Positions 34,034-42,785 of a DNA stretch of 64,000 nucleotides are shown one piece after another (position 1 is the stretch's first letter; the number at the start of each line of letters is the position of its first letter). The DNA lies in contig JBMNRC010000012.1 in NCBI GenBank assembly GCA_050944455.1, positions 1 to 64,000 on the forward strand, read 5' to 3'. The notes under the pieces were generated by a model, which was not told the DNA's origin, did no database searches, and was given only the letters and a program-made list of their open reading frames with translations. This DNA is from Anthropogastromicrobium sp050944455. GTDB taxonomy: Bacteria > Bacillota > Clostridia > Lachnospirales > Lachnospiraceae. Both the position numbers and the translations under genes were made by a program.

Positions 34034-34558
34034 TCACCGGAAAACTTCGCGGATGCTGCTGTAGTGAAGGAAGATTCCCTGTTCCGCCAGCTGCCTGATT
34101 TCCTCAGCGGTCGCCGCCCTGAAACCGATCGACTCGTCTGCCTGAAGCGTGATATCCGCGTCCGAGAAATCCCGTTGGAAACGGTAGACGTCCACGAAAT
34201 AATTGTCCCCTTCCTCCGGGTTATCCCTGCGGTAGGTCAGCGCCAGCTCGCAGGGGCATCCTGTCAGGTCCAGCCCGGTTTCCTCCCGGACTTCCCTCAG
34301 GACGGCCTGCCGGGACGTCTCCCCGGCCTGCACGCCTCCACCGGGGATTTCCCACCATCCGCCGGCCCAGGCCTTGCTCCGGATTCTCTGCGTAATCAGG
34401 ATTTTCCCGTCGGGCCGGACGATTTCCGCCAGCACCGTCAGGTGATAATCCCCGTTTTTCATGTGCCAGTCGTTGCGGAACATCGTACGCCCTGTCAGCC
34501 GTTTATGGCTGTCATAGATATCCCAGCGTTCCTGCTTTCTGTCACTGTTTCCTGCCAT
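34034..34558 (-). CDS. Nudix hydrolase
   Basis: A 174-residue protein with the Nudix box GGGVQAGETSRQAVLREVREETGL matching GX5EX7REUXEEXGU (metal-binding Glu residues intact). The N-terminus WDIYDSHKRLTGRTM resembles IPP-isomerase-like/YfcD-type Nudix proteins. The substrate cannot be told; nucleoside diphosphate derivatives are typical. Preceded by GGAAGGA at ATG 34558. It lies about 180 bp before the mgtE promoter on the same strand. Confidence 0.88.
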   Translation of the reverse strand: MAGNSDRKQERWDIYDSHKRLTGRTMFRNDWHMKNGDYHLTVLAEIVRPDGKILITQRIRSKAWAGGWWEIPGGGVQAGETSRQAVLREVREETGLDLTGCPCELALTYRRDNPEEGDNYFVDVYRFQRDFSDADITLQADESIGFRAATAEEIRQLAEQGIFLHYSSIREVFR

Positions 34559-34763
34559 TCAATGTTTCCTTCCAGTCTCAGAGCCGCGGCGCAGCTGTCC
34601 TACGGCTTTGATTTTCCCTTTCCCGCACCGCCGCGAAGGGGAGCCGGTTGCTGTCTCCGCGGGTCCGCCGCTGGCAGCCTCCGGCACAGCCGGGCCGCAA
34701 TGCTCCCCAATGCGCGGGGCCCGCTTTGCGCCTCAGGCCGGCTGTACGTACGCGCGCAGCCTG

Positions 34764-36899
34764 TCAGGTTTCCACGAGCTCGAACAGCCTTGCCATGTTG
34801 TCCTTTTCCATAGTAACTTTGAGAATGCCGTTCGCGCGGTCCCACGAAAACGGAATGTTGGATTCCTTCGGATACAGGCAGCTCACGGTCGGATCCTTGC
34901 CCGCCAGTTCCGGAATCTTCATCCTCAGCGTGTGGTTCATCCCGCTTCTCCTCCACACGGCAAGCAGCCGTTTCCTGCCCGAAGCGATTCCCAGGCATAC
35001 CCATTCGTCATCGTAGAGGGAAAGGCCCTGCGGCCAGAACGGAACGCCGGTCCGGATCATTCCGCGGATCTGCCGGTACACCTCAAGGCCCTCCCTGACC
35101 AGGCTGAATCGCCGCTCCGAAAGCTCCGCCAGATGGCCGCTCTGGTGGATGCGCAGAAGCATCGCGCTGACCATGTTGAAAATGACTTCCTCGTCGTCCC
35201 CTTCCCTGAGCGGGTAGGACCACACCGCGGCCTGCTCCGGCGTGCAGGCTGTCGGGACATTCGCCGCGATTGTCGCGTAATTGAGGTAGTTTTCGTTGTC
35301 GCTGGTGGACTGGATGCTGTATCTCGAGAGCATCGCGTAGTCCATGCGCATGCCGCCCGAAGAACAGTTCTCGATCACCAGGTCCGGATATTTCGCGAAG
35401 ATGCCGTCCAGCCATTCCAGATACGCGCGCTCATGCCCCAGCAGGCCGTCGCCCACGCTGCACGCGTCGAGCTCCGTGCCGATGCCCGGCTCGATGTTGT
35501 AGTCCATCTTGATATACCCGACGCCGTACTCCTGAACCAGGCGGTCGATCACCGACGTCGCGTAGGCCCTGACCTCAGGATTGCGGTAGTCCAGCTGATA
35601 GCGGCCGTTGTAGTACACTCTGCGGCCGTGGCGCATGAAAAACCAGTCGTCCGGAACTTCCGAGGCTTTTCTGCAGTGGACGCCCATCACCTCGAGTTCC
35701 AGCCACAGCCCGGGGATCATCCCTTTGCTGCGGATGTAGTCCGTCACTTCCTTCACTCCGTTCGGGAAGCGTTTGCGGCTCTCCTGCCACTCGCCGACGT
35801 TGTCCCACCAGTTCCCGTCGGCGTACCAGCCGCAGTCGATCACGTAGTACTCGCAGCCGGCCTTTGCGGCGGCGTCGATCAGCGGGAGTTCCTTTGCCGT
35901 GGTCGGGTCGCCGAACAGGCAGTTCATATAGTCGTTGAAGATGATGGGAAGATTCTCATCGTCCCGGTTCGGACGGCGGATCGCCCTGCGGTACAGGGTC
36001 ATGGTATCCACCGCGTCCGTGAAATCTTTTCCGGTGACCGCCACCGCAACCGGAACCGTGGTGAACGAATCGCCCGGAGCCAGGTCCCTGAACCAGTGAT
36101 TGTACAGCTCATTCGGCCCGCCGGCGGAGACATACGGGAATCCCAGGCGGTCGCCGATCTCCCAGTGCCAGGAACCGTTCTGCTCTATCTGCCACAGAAG
36201 GCCGAAGTTCGTCTGGTCGTCATACACCCAGCCCATCGGCAGGTATTCCTTGGCGGACCAGTTTCCGGTATTCTCCACATGGACAAAATTGCTGGAATGG
36301 CGCACCCGCTGTTTCTGAACCGGGTCCATTCCGAGCTCCGCGAGCGTCTCGAAACGCCAGTTCACCTCGCGCTGCCAGCCGCTGTGCGGAAGCCCCACCT
36401 TCAGATAATCCTCAGGATGGTCCCCGCGGTTGTCCTTGCCGAGGCCTTCATAGTGGAAAGAAGTGATGTAATCCAGGGTCTGCGTCTCGCTCCCGCCGTT
36501 CTTCACGGTGTTCCAGAAGCGTGCGGCGCGGATTCCGTCATAAAACTGGATAAAGGTGTCGAGAACCAGTCCCGTGCGCGCGTTGTGCTGATGAAACACA
36601 AGGCGGCGTCCTTTGTCGTTTCTCAGGTCATCCATGCCGTCATAGGCGAGATCTGTCCCCGGATATCTCCCGATCTCCTTGTTTCCCATCGGGTCATGGC
36701 GGACGTCATACCCGGACAGGCTTACCTCCGCAAGCAGAAAGCCCCGGGAAGTATCCACCCGGTCCAGATTCTCCGGCCTGAACGGCCTGGCGCCGAAATG
36801 AAAGAACTGCAGTCCCTTTTCCCCTCTGTCGGACAGAGTCATGAAAATTCCGTTTTCTTCAATATTGATCCATTTTCCGGTCTGTTCCGCTGTGCTCAT
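34764..36899 (-). CDS. Alpha-galactosidase, glycoside hydrolase family 36
   Basis: Releases alpha-1,6-linked galactose, for example from raffinose-type sugars or galactomannan. The 711-residue protein has the N-terminal beta domain, a TIM barrel with YYVIDCGWYAD, the nucleophile D466 in GYIKMDYN, the acid/base D534 in IQSTSDNENYL, and CSSGGMRMDY between them. Spacing of the two aspartates (68 residues) is typical of family 36. No signal peptide, so it acts on imported oligosaccharides. GGAGGGAAAAG precedes ATG 36899. It starts a run of minus-strand glycan genes upstream of it up to 48385. Confidence 0.95.
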   Translation of the reverse strand: MSTAEQTGKWINIEENGIFMTLSDRGEKGLQFFHFGARPFRPENLDRVDTSRGFLLAEVSLSGYDVRHDPMGNKEIGRYPGTDLAYDGMDDLRNDKGRRLVFHQHNARTGLVLDTFIQFYDGIRAARFWNTVKNGGSETQTLDYITSFHYEGLGKDNRGDHPEDYLKVGLPHSGWQREVNWRFETLAELGMDPVQKQRVRHSSNFVHVENTGNWSAKEYLPMGWVYDDQTNFGLLWQIEQNGSWHWEIGDRLGFPYVSAGGPNELYNHWFRDLAPGDSFTTVPVAVAVTGKDFTDAVDTMTLYRRAIRRPNRDDENLPIIFNDYMNCLFGDPTTAKELPLIDAAAKAGCEYYVIDCGWYADGNWWDNVGEWQESRKRFPNGVKEVTDYIRSKGMIPGLWLELEVMGVHCRKASEVPDDWFFMRHGRRVYYNGRYQLDYRNPEVRAYATSVIDRLVQEYGVGYIKMDYNIEPGIGTELDACSVGDGLLGHERAYLEWLDGIFAKYPDLVIENCSSGGMRMDYAMLSRYSIQSTSDNENYLNYATIAANVPTACTPEQAAVWSYPLREGDDEEVIFNMVSAMLLRIHQSGHLAELSERRFSLVREGLEVYRQIRGMIRTGVPFWPQGLSLYDDEWVCLGIASGRKRLLAVWRRSGMNHTLRMKIPELAGKDPTVSCLYPKESNIPFSWDRANGILKVTMEKDNMARLFELVET

Positions 36900-37077
36900 C
36901 TTTTCCCTCCTGCCTAGGCGGCGCGGCGCGTTTTCGCGGCGCCGGCCCGGGCTGTCGCTGTGCTCATTCCCACCGCCAGCCGGTTCCGCGGCCCGCGGGC
37001 CGCCGAAAGCCGGTATCCGGCCCGTTCACGCTGCGCTGCCGCACTTTGTTGTGCGGCGGCGCCTCAGTCAGCCTGCC

Positions 37078-37356
37078 TCAGCCGACAATCTCAAATCCGC
37101 TCTCGAAATCTTCCACCGGGATATCCGTGCTTTCCAGTCCCGTGATCTCGATAAAGTGCTGGCGTCCGAGCTGTCTTTCCATCTCGGCGATATCCTCCGG
37201 CCGCCCCTGCACTTCCATCTCCACGGAGTCGTCCCACCGGTTTCTCACCCAACCCGTGAGATCCAGCGACCGGCAGATGTAGCGGGCCCTGTACCGGAAA
37301 CCCACTCCCTGGACGGTGCCGTGAAAAACCAGGTGTCTTCGGACAGCATTTCTCAT
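37078..37356 (-). CDS. Acylphosphatase
   Basis: Small (92-residue) cytosolic enzyme that hydrolyses acyl phosphates. The active-site loop GTVQGVGFRYRA with its arginine and the later GWVRNRWDDSVEMEVQG with the catalytic Asn identify it. It is co-translated with the DUF2264 gene: its ATG overlaps that gene's TGA (ATGA). Acylphosphatase is rarely part of a sugar operon. The link may be chance. Confidence 0.93.
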   Translation of the reverse strand: MRNAVRRHLVFHGTVQGVGFRYRARYICRSLDLTGWVRNRWDDSVEMEVQGRPEDIAEMERQLGRQHFIEITGLESTDIPVEDFESGFEIVG

Positions 37357-39419
37357 AGCATCAGTTTTCCTTCGATTCCGTCAAAATCAACCGTGCGGAC
37401 GGTCCCGTCCTTCAGGACAATGGTGACCGGGCCGTATCCGCCGCATTTTTCCGGATCGGTATACCGGATCTCGCGCACCGGGAAAAGCTCATCCTCGGTA
37501 AAGTCGTCCAGGTCTTCTTTGGTGATGACCTGGGAGAACAGGTAAAACGGCTCGTACCCGTACTGCTTCGTCCGGGTCACGCGGGCAAAGGGCAGAATCG
37601 ACTTCTCCGAATCGGGGTTCGATCCGGTGCTGTGCAGGATCTCCAGCTCCGTGAATCCGCCGAAAATGGTCATGGCCATCTGCTTCGGCTTTCCCATATG
37701 GTCGTGCCCCTTCAGGATGACCGCCTGGCCGGATCCGTTCTGCTTTCGCGTCACTTCGGTTCCGTTGTCCGGGAACCCGTACGCGCCGAGGGTCAGGTCG
37801 GCGGTATAGCGGAACAGGCGCAGCTTATCCGCCCGGAAAATCCCGTAAGGCACCGGGAAATCCGCCAGGTTGACCGCCTGGATCCAGTGCGACTCTTTGG
37901 ATAGATCGTAGTTGAAATACTGCCTCCGGTAGAGCACGCCGTCCTTCACGCCGTGCCAGAAAGTCACGTTGGCAAGCTCTTTCTCCTTCGACGTCGTGTC
38001 CACCAGGACGTACTGCTGGGATTCCACGAACGGGGCGATCACTTTCTCCTCGCTGTCAGAGCAGACCGGCGCGGATTCCCACGGGAATTTGGTGTTGAAG
38101 CACAGCTTGGAATAATTCCACATCGAGTGCTCATCATCCGGCCTGCGCACGACCTTCCCGGTGCGGAGAACCGTCTCACCGTTCGCCTCATGGTTGGTGA
38201 AACACAGGGCCGGCCCGTCCAGGACCGTCTCCTTCACTTCATTCTTCGCCAGCTTATCCCAGGTCCCGTTGTTCTCCTTCGCGGTCCAGAAAGGATGGTC
38301 CGCCGGGAGGGTGAGACACAGATAGGCTTTGCCCAGCCAGTACGGCGACTCCGCGCAGGAATAGCCCTGCACCAGCGGGGTGAACTGGCCGTAGAAGCCG
38401 AGGGTCGGAACGCCTTTGTACAGGAAGTCGTCGCGGGAGAGGAACTGCAGCAGCGATCCCGAGCAGATGCGCCGGGCGAGGCCCGGATCGGCCGTGGAGT
38501 TTTTCAGCATGAAGTTTCCGTCAAACGGGCTGGTCGCCGCGTTGCGGTAGATGCAGCTGCGCCCCCACATGTTGGTGAAGCCGTCCCGGTCGAACATATC
38601 CGGGTAGGTTTCCATCAGCCGGTTGGAGTTTTCCTCGAAGCGCTTCGCGACGTACGGCATTTTTTCATAGCCGTACCAGAGATTCCAGATCGGGGCGTAG
38701 ACATTGAACGCCCAGCAGGAATAGTAATCGAAGGCGTGCCCGTCGCGGTACCATCCATCTCCCGCGTAATAAGCCATGATCGCGGAGGCGTGATTTTTCA
38801 TGATCTCCCCGTCGATGGGATAGCCGTGCATATCGAGAAACGCCATGTCCAGCATGTTGAACAGGCGCCAGTTCTGCGGAACCGTGTTGCCGTCCGCGTA
38901 GCCGCGCAGGAATCCGGCGATCCGGTCCTGTTCTTCTTTGGTGTAGGTGTCCCAGATCTGCTTTTCGGTGATCCAGAGACAGATCACCAGCGCGCAGGTT
39001 TCCACCGTCTGCTGAAAAGCGCGTGTCGTATCCCCGGAAAGCTGCTGCAGCTCTTCGTAGCTCCCGACCGAAACCGGATCTCCCGGCGTCACGGAGCGGA
39101 GCACATGGGAACGATAATAATCGCGCAGCTTATATCCCGCCACGGTGATATCGGGGTTATCCCGGATCAGCGGGGCCGCGATAAAGAAGGACCTCGTCAG
39201 CCCCTCGAAATACTCCGCCTTGAATTCCCACACGGCGTCTTTGCTGTGCGGATAGGTGACCTTCGTCTCTTTTCGGGGCATAACAACCGGGTCCCTGAAT
39301 GATTTGATGTTCTGGAACAGCCCCTGCATCATGTAGGTGCCGGCTTCGATCCAGCTTTCCCTGGTGAGCCCGGTACAGGGGCTCAGCGTGTAATCCGTGT
39401 GCTGCGGTTTGAATGGCAT
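37353..39419 (-). CDS. DUF2264 family protein, probable glycan-active enzyme
   Basis: A 688-residue protein. The first 390 residues form the alpha-helical barrel-like DUF2264 region (GLTRESWIEAGTYMMQGLF, DGWYRDGHAFDYYSCWAFN, FTNMWGRSCIYR), followed by a beta-rich domain. Part of this family has, as I recall, been given a CAZy glucuronidase family (GH154); I am not certain. The neighbouring GH88/105 gene supports action on uronic-acid-containing glycans. No signal peptide. ATG 39419 follows AAAAGGAG; a longer frame to 39485 has no ribosome site. Confidence 0.78.
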   Translation of the reverse strand: MPFKPQHTDYTLSPCTGLTRESWIEAGTYMMQGLFQNIKSFRDPVVMPRKETKVTYPHSKDAVWEFKAEYFEGLTRSFFIAAPLIRDNPDITVAGYKLRDYYRSHVLRSVTPGDPVSVGSYEELQQLSGDTTRAFQQTVETCALVICLWITEKQIWDTYTKEEQDRIAGFLRGYADGNTVPQNWRLFNMLDMAFLDMHGYPIDGEIMKNHASAIMAYYAGDGWYRDGHAFDYYSCWAFNVYAPIWNLWYGYEKMPYVAKRFEENSNRLMETYPDMFDRDGFTNMWGRSCIYRNAATSPFDGNFMLKNSTADPGLARRICSGSLLQFLSRDDFLYKGVPTLGFYGQFTPLVQGYSCAESPYWLGKAYLCLTLPADHPFWTAKENNGTWDKLAKNEVKETVLDGPALCFTNHEANGETVLRTGKVVRRPDDEHSMWNYSKLCFNTKFPWESAPVCSDSEEKVIAPFVESQQYVLVDTTSKEKELANVTFWHGVKDGVLYRRQYFNYDLSKESHWIQAVNLADFPVPYGIFRADKLRLFRYTADLTLGAYGFPDNGTEVTRKQNGSGQAVILKGHDHMGKPKQMAMTIFGGFTELEILHSTGSNPDSEKSILPFARVTRTKQYGYEPFYLFSQVITKEDLDDFTEDELFPVREIRYTDPEKCGGYGPVTIVLKDGTVRTVDFDGIEGKLML

Positions 39420-39483
39420 GATTCGCTCCTTTTTCTGCAGCGGTGTAAACCGTTGAGAGTTGACAGGTGACTGCTTTCCGTGC

Positions 39484-39597
39484 ACAGCCGAAAAAGTTCC
39501 GACAGAACCGGACGACTGTAAAGACCTGTGCCGCTGTCTGCAATCAGCCGAAAACAGACAGAGCCGGAATGCTCCTCACAGATTTGTGCCGCTGCCG
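39484..39597. repeat. Imperfect 58-60 bp direct repeat upstream of the DUF2264 gene
   Basis: CAGCCGAAAA recurs at 39485 and 39545, and GTGCCGCTG at 39528 and 39586. Intermediate blocks (ACAGA-CCGGA) are shared. It lies in the leader/promoter region of the DUF2264 gene. A possible promoter on the minus strand, TTGCAG-17-TACAGT, spans the junction of the two copies. Confidence 0.65.
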
Positions 39598-39617
39598 CGG
39601 TTCGGCCGGAGCGGCTG

Positions 39618-39663
39618 AAAAAAAGGCGGCACAGTCCCGGCCTGAAATACCGGCTGTGCCGCC
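39618..39663 (-). terminator. Terminator of the GH88/105 gene
   Basis: On the minus strand GGCGGCACAGCCGG pairs with CCGGGACTGTGCCGCC (one looped A/G step), followed by seven T. It separates the unsaturated uronyl hydrolase from the DUF2264 transcript. Confidence 0.85.
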
Positions 39664-39734
39664 ATTATAGCATACTTGCCTGCCCGGCGCACCGCTGTCC
39701 GGGGACAGCCGCCGCGCGCCGGCAGAAATTTTGA

Positions 39735-40862
39735 TTACCAGATGAAAAGGGCATCCCCGGTCAGGCGGAGAATGGCCTCAATCAGGTAATAGTCTCCGTA
39801 GATGATCGGGTAATTGTGTTCCTTCTCGTGGTAAGCTCCCGTGCACTTGTCCAGGATCTCATCCACAGCGGGATCGAAATTGCCGTCGGAAACCAGCACT
39901 TTAAGCAGCTTCATCGCCGCCGCGTGGTACTTGTCCGCCAGAGCGTCGTCTTTGCCGCGCAGAACATTCTCCAGCTCCAGAAGGCCGCAGGACGCGCAGG
40001 CTGCCGAAGACTCGTCCTCCCAGGTGCAGTCCGCCGGCTGGTCAAAGTCCACCGGAATTCTGCCGTCTGCCGGAATGCGGGCGACATACTTGTCCGCAAC
40101 CTTCTTCGCGGTTGCCAGGAACTTCTCGTCCTTCGTATGGACGTAGCTCAGGGTGAATCCGTAGAGGGCCCAGGACTGGCCGCGGGTCCAGGATGAACCT
40201 ACCTGCATGCCCTGCCCGCCGTACGTTCTGACGACACCGCCCTTCTCCGGGTCGAACTCGACGATATGGTTGACGGATCCGTCCTCGCGGACGAACGCGC
40301 TCATCGCCGTAGTCGCGTGGGAAACTGCCACTGCTCTCCAGCGCGGATCCTTAAACAGGTCGGATGCGCGGTAAAGCAGCGGAATGTTCATCATGCAGTC
40401 GATGATCGCCCAGCCGACGTTCTTGTTCGCGCCGCTGTCATCATTCCACGCGCGGATAAACCTGCCGTTCAGGTTGTAGCGGCCGGCAAGGTTGTCGGCA
40501 GCGAGGCGCACGCGGTTGAGGGAGGCCTTGTTTCCGGTCAGCTGATAATCCGCCATCGCGGTGGGAAGCCAGCGGAATCCGGAATCGTGGTGCATCCATT
40601 CGGAATGCAGGAAAAGAGCGTCCAGTTTCTGCTCAACTTCCTCAGCCATGCTGCGGTACAGCGGTTTCTGCGTCACTTTGTAAAGCTGCCAGAGGATGCC
40701 GCCCCAGAATCCGTTGGTCCACCACTCAATGTCCCCGGAGTAGTCGTCGAAGACTCCGTTTTTCGCGGAATACGGGATTTTGTGCTCATTTCTCGGCGCA
40801 ACCGCTTCGTACTTCGCAAGGATCTTAGCCTTGACCTGCTCCGCCCATTCACGATCTGTCAT
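39735..40862 (-). CDS. Unsaturated uronyl hydrolase, GH88/GH105 type
   Basis: Removes the unsaturated uronic acid left by polysaccharide lyases at the non-reducing end of oligosaccharides. The 375-residue alpha/alpha-barrel protein has WWTNGFWGGILW, the catalytic-type aspartates in MHHDSGF and IIDCMMNIPLLY, and SSWTRGQSWALYGF. These match GH88 better than GH105. No signal peptide, so it acts on imported fragments. Preceded by GAGAGGAAA at ATG 40862 and its own promoter and terminator. No lyase is encoded in the window; the substrate may be glycosaminoglycan- or pectin-like. Confidence 0.9.
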   Translation of the reverse strand: MTDREWAEQVKAKILAKYEAVAPRNEHKIPYSAKNGVFDDYSGDIEWWTNGFWGGILWQLYKVTQKPLYRSMAEEVEQKLDALFLHSEWMHHDSGFRWLPTAMADYQLTGNKASLNRVRLAADNLAGRYNLNGRFIRAWNDDSGANKNVGWAIIDCMMNIPLLYRASDLFKDPRWRAVAVSHATTAMSAFVREDGSVNHIVEFDPEKGGVVRTYGGQGMQVGSSWTRGQSWALYGFTLSYVHTKDEKFLATAKKVADKYVARIPADGRIPVDFDQPADCTWEDESSAACASCGLLELENVLRGKDDALADKYHAAAMKLLKVLVSDGNFDPAVDEILDKCTGAYHEKEHNYPIIYGDYYLIEAILRLTGDALFIW

Positions 40863-40921
40863 TGTAGATTTCCTCTCTTTCTGTTTTCAGAACCGGTGTT
40901 CTGTCCGTTTCCTGTAGCTCT

Positions 40922-40949
40922 ATTCTACCATAAGAGCAGAAAAGCGCAA
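40922..40949 (-). promoter_or_regulatory. Promoter of the GH88/105 gene
   Basis: On the minus strand TTGCGC (40949-40944), 16 bp spacer ending TGG, TAGAAT (40927-40922): an extended -10 promoter. The YesN-type direct repeat seen at the ABC genes is not found here. Confidence 0.6.
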
Positions 40950-41158
40950 CACCGGCAGCGCTTTCCCGCGCAATTTCCGCCTGACGGAATGAATTCAGAT
41001 CAGCCTCCGGGGATGAAGCCGGACGAGGGGTTTCCATCGGTCATTTCCCATCGGTCGGAGGGAAAACAGCTGCCTGAGTTCCGCAGTTCCGCCCGCCCTG
41101 CAGGGCTGCCTATCGGTCAGGTCAGCGCGCGGCAAGGATTAAAAGCGGCAATAAGCCG

Positions 41159-41192
41159 AAAAAGCGCCTGCCGTTTTCACGGCAGGCGCTTT
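41159..41192 (-). terminator. Terminator of the solute-binding protein gene
   Basis: AAAGCGCCTGCCG-loop-CGGCAGGCGCTTT perfect 13 bp stem, T run on the minus strand. It lies 60 bp past the stop at 41252. Confidence 0.88.
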
Positions 41193-41251
41193 CAGATTCT
41201 GTCCGCGTTCTGTCCGCGTCCCTGGTTTCTGAACGCAGGCGCGCACGCATT

Positions 41252-42580
41252 TTATTCAGCGGTGTCGACGCCGACTCCGGTAACCGGGTTGAAGCTCTCG
41301 ATATCGACAGCCCAGGTAGCGTTGATGTCGCTGATGGCCGAGTCAAGATCCTTGGTTCCCTGCATGTACTCGATCAGGGTCTTGTAAACGAAGTTGCGGA
41401 AATCCGGCGGAAGCTCATTGTCGCCGCTCTTGCCGTTCCACATCGGGCTGAGGGAATCCGCTTCCTGGGTGGCGTCGACGACTTCCTGGAGGATCGGATC
41501 TACGTCCAGGTCAGGCATCTCGGCAGCTACCGGGATTGCGTTCATGGATTCGCAGTAGAACTTATAGTTTTCCGGCTCATAGAAGAACTTCAGGAACGCT
41601 TCCGCGGCAGCAACCTTGTTGGCGTCGTCCGCGTCCGCCGCGCTGATCGCCCAGCCGCCGATTCCGGCGCCGCCGACCAGGCGGAGCTTTCCATCCGGGC
41701 TCGGGACCGGGAACCAGCCGAGCTCGAAATCAGGATCGGCCTCCTCGATCGTGTTGATCATATGGGTGCCGGAGAACAGCATCGCGCTCATATCGTTGAC
41801 AAGGAATGTCGTGATCTGCGCGTCCGGGGTGGAGGTCCAGCCTTCCTGCGCGTACTGCATGATGTCCTTCAGCTCTTCAAAGGTTGCCTTGAAGGTTTCA
41901 TCGCTGAAATCCTTGGTTCCCTCGTAGCAGTGAGCGATGAAATCGGGATCCTGGCTGATCACCTGGTCATCGTAAGCCTTGTTGAACCAGAAGCCCATGT
42001 GCCAGATATCCTGGCCGCCGACTACCAGCGGGGACATATCGCCGAGATCCTGGATCGTCTGGCAGAGTTCGATGAACTCGTCGTAAGTGGTCGGCTCCTC
42101 GAGGCCGTTCTCGTCAAAGTACTTCTTGTTGTAGTAGATTCCCTGGGTGTTCTCGCCGGCCATCGGTACCGCGTAAACCTTGCCGTCGAACTCCATGGTG
42201 CTGCTGACCAGGGAAGTGATCTCCTCCGGGAGCTCAAGAAGTTTTCCGGCGCGGACATACATCGCGGTGTCGCGCTGCTCCATCAGATCGGGGAACTCTC
42301 CTACGCTGTCCTTGGTTTTCAGGAACTCGGAGTAGGAGCCGCCGTTGCCCGGCTGAATCTCGATCGTGATATCCGGATTTGCCTCGTTGAACTCATCGAC
42401 CAGCGTATTCATGGTCTGCTTGAATCCCTCGTCGCCATCCGCGAAAATGAAGGTTATTGTGGTCGGCTCTGTCACGATCTGCTCTGCTTCCGTTGTCTCC
42501 TCGTCCGCAAATGCAGTTGCGGGAACCAGCATGGACGCTGCGGTGAGTGCGCTGAGCGCGGCTGCCATAAACTTTCTCAT
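41252..42580 (-). CDS. Sugar ABC transporter solute-binding protein
   Basis: A 442-residue family-1 extracellular binding protein. Signal peptide MRKFMAAALSALTAASMLVPATAFA with AFA cleavage site and no lipobox cysteine, so it is not an obvious lipoprotein. Then DEFNEANPDITIEIQPGNG and later YNKKYFDENGLEEPTTYDEFIELCQTI, both typical. AAGGAGG lies 8 bases before ATG 42580. The gene lies after YesN on the same strand, with its own promoter and a direct-repeat operator, away from its permeases (46632-48385). That both promoters share the operator implies coordinated control. Confidence 0.93.
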   Translation of the reverse strand: MRKFMAAALSALTAASMLVPATAFADEETTEAEQIVTEPTTITFIFADGDEGFKQTMNTLVDEFNEANPDITIEIQPGNGGSYSEFLKTKDSVGEFPDLMEQRDTAMYVRAGKLLELPEEITSLVSSTMEFDGKVYAVPMAGENTQGIYYNKKYFDENGLEEPTTYDEFIELCQTIQDLGDMSPLVVGGQDIWHMGFWFNKAYDDQVISQDPDFIAHCYEGTKDFSDETFKATFEELKDIMQYAQEGWTSTPDAQITTFLVNDMSAMLFSGTHMINTIEEADPDFELGWFPVPSPDGKLRLVGGAGIGGWAISAADADDANKVAAAEAFLKFFYEPENYKFYCESMNAIPVAAEMPDLDVDPILQEVVDATQEADSLSPMWNGKSGDNELPPDFRNFVYKTLIEYMQGTKDLDSAISDINATWAVDIESFNPVTGVGVDTAE

Positions 42581-42717
42581 AGAGATCCTCCTTCTGCCGG
42601 TTATTCCGGCTGTTCCGGCGATGACCCTGGCGCTTTTCTTCCCGGGTGTGCCTGGAATTTCAGGTTTTTCGCTGTCCTGCCGGACACCCGTCCGGCCTGA
42701 ACTTTGTTTCTGATCAG

Positions 42718-42747
42718 AGTATACCTGAGCGGCAGACCGGCCGGGAG
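42718..42747 (-). promoter_or_regulatory. Promoter of the solute-binding protein gene, weak -35
   Basis: On the minus strand TATACT (42723-42718) lies 18 bp after a poor -35 (CTCCCG, 42747-42742), suggesting activation is needed. Confidence 0.6.
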
Positions 42748-42752
42748 GTGAT

Positions 42753-42782
42753 TTTTTAAGGGTGAGATGCGGATTTTTAAGG
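42753..42782 (-). promoter_or_regulatory. Direct-repeat operator, candidate YesN site 1
   Basis: On the minus strand the half-site CCTTAAAAA occurs at 42782-42774 and again at 42761-42753, 21 bp (two helical turns) apart, ending about 5 bp before the -35. AraC-family activators bind such paired direct sites. It has a matching twin at 48480-48509. Confidence 0.7.
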
Positions 42783-42785
42783 ATT

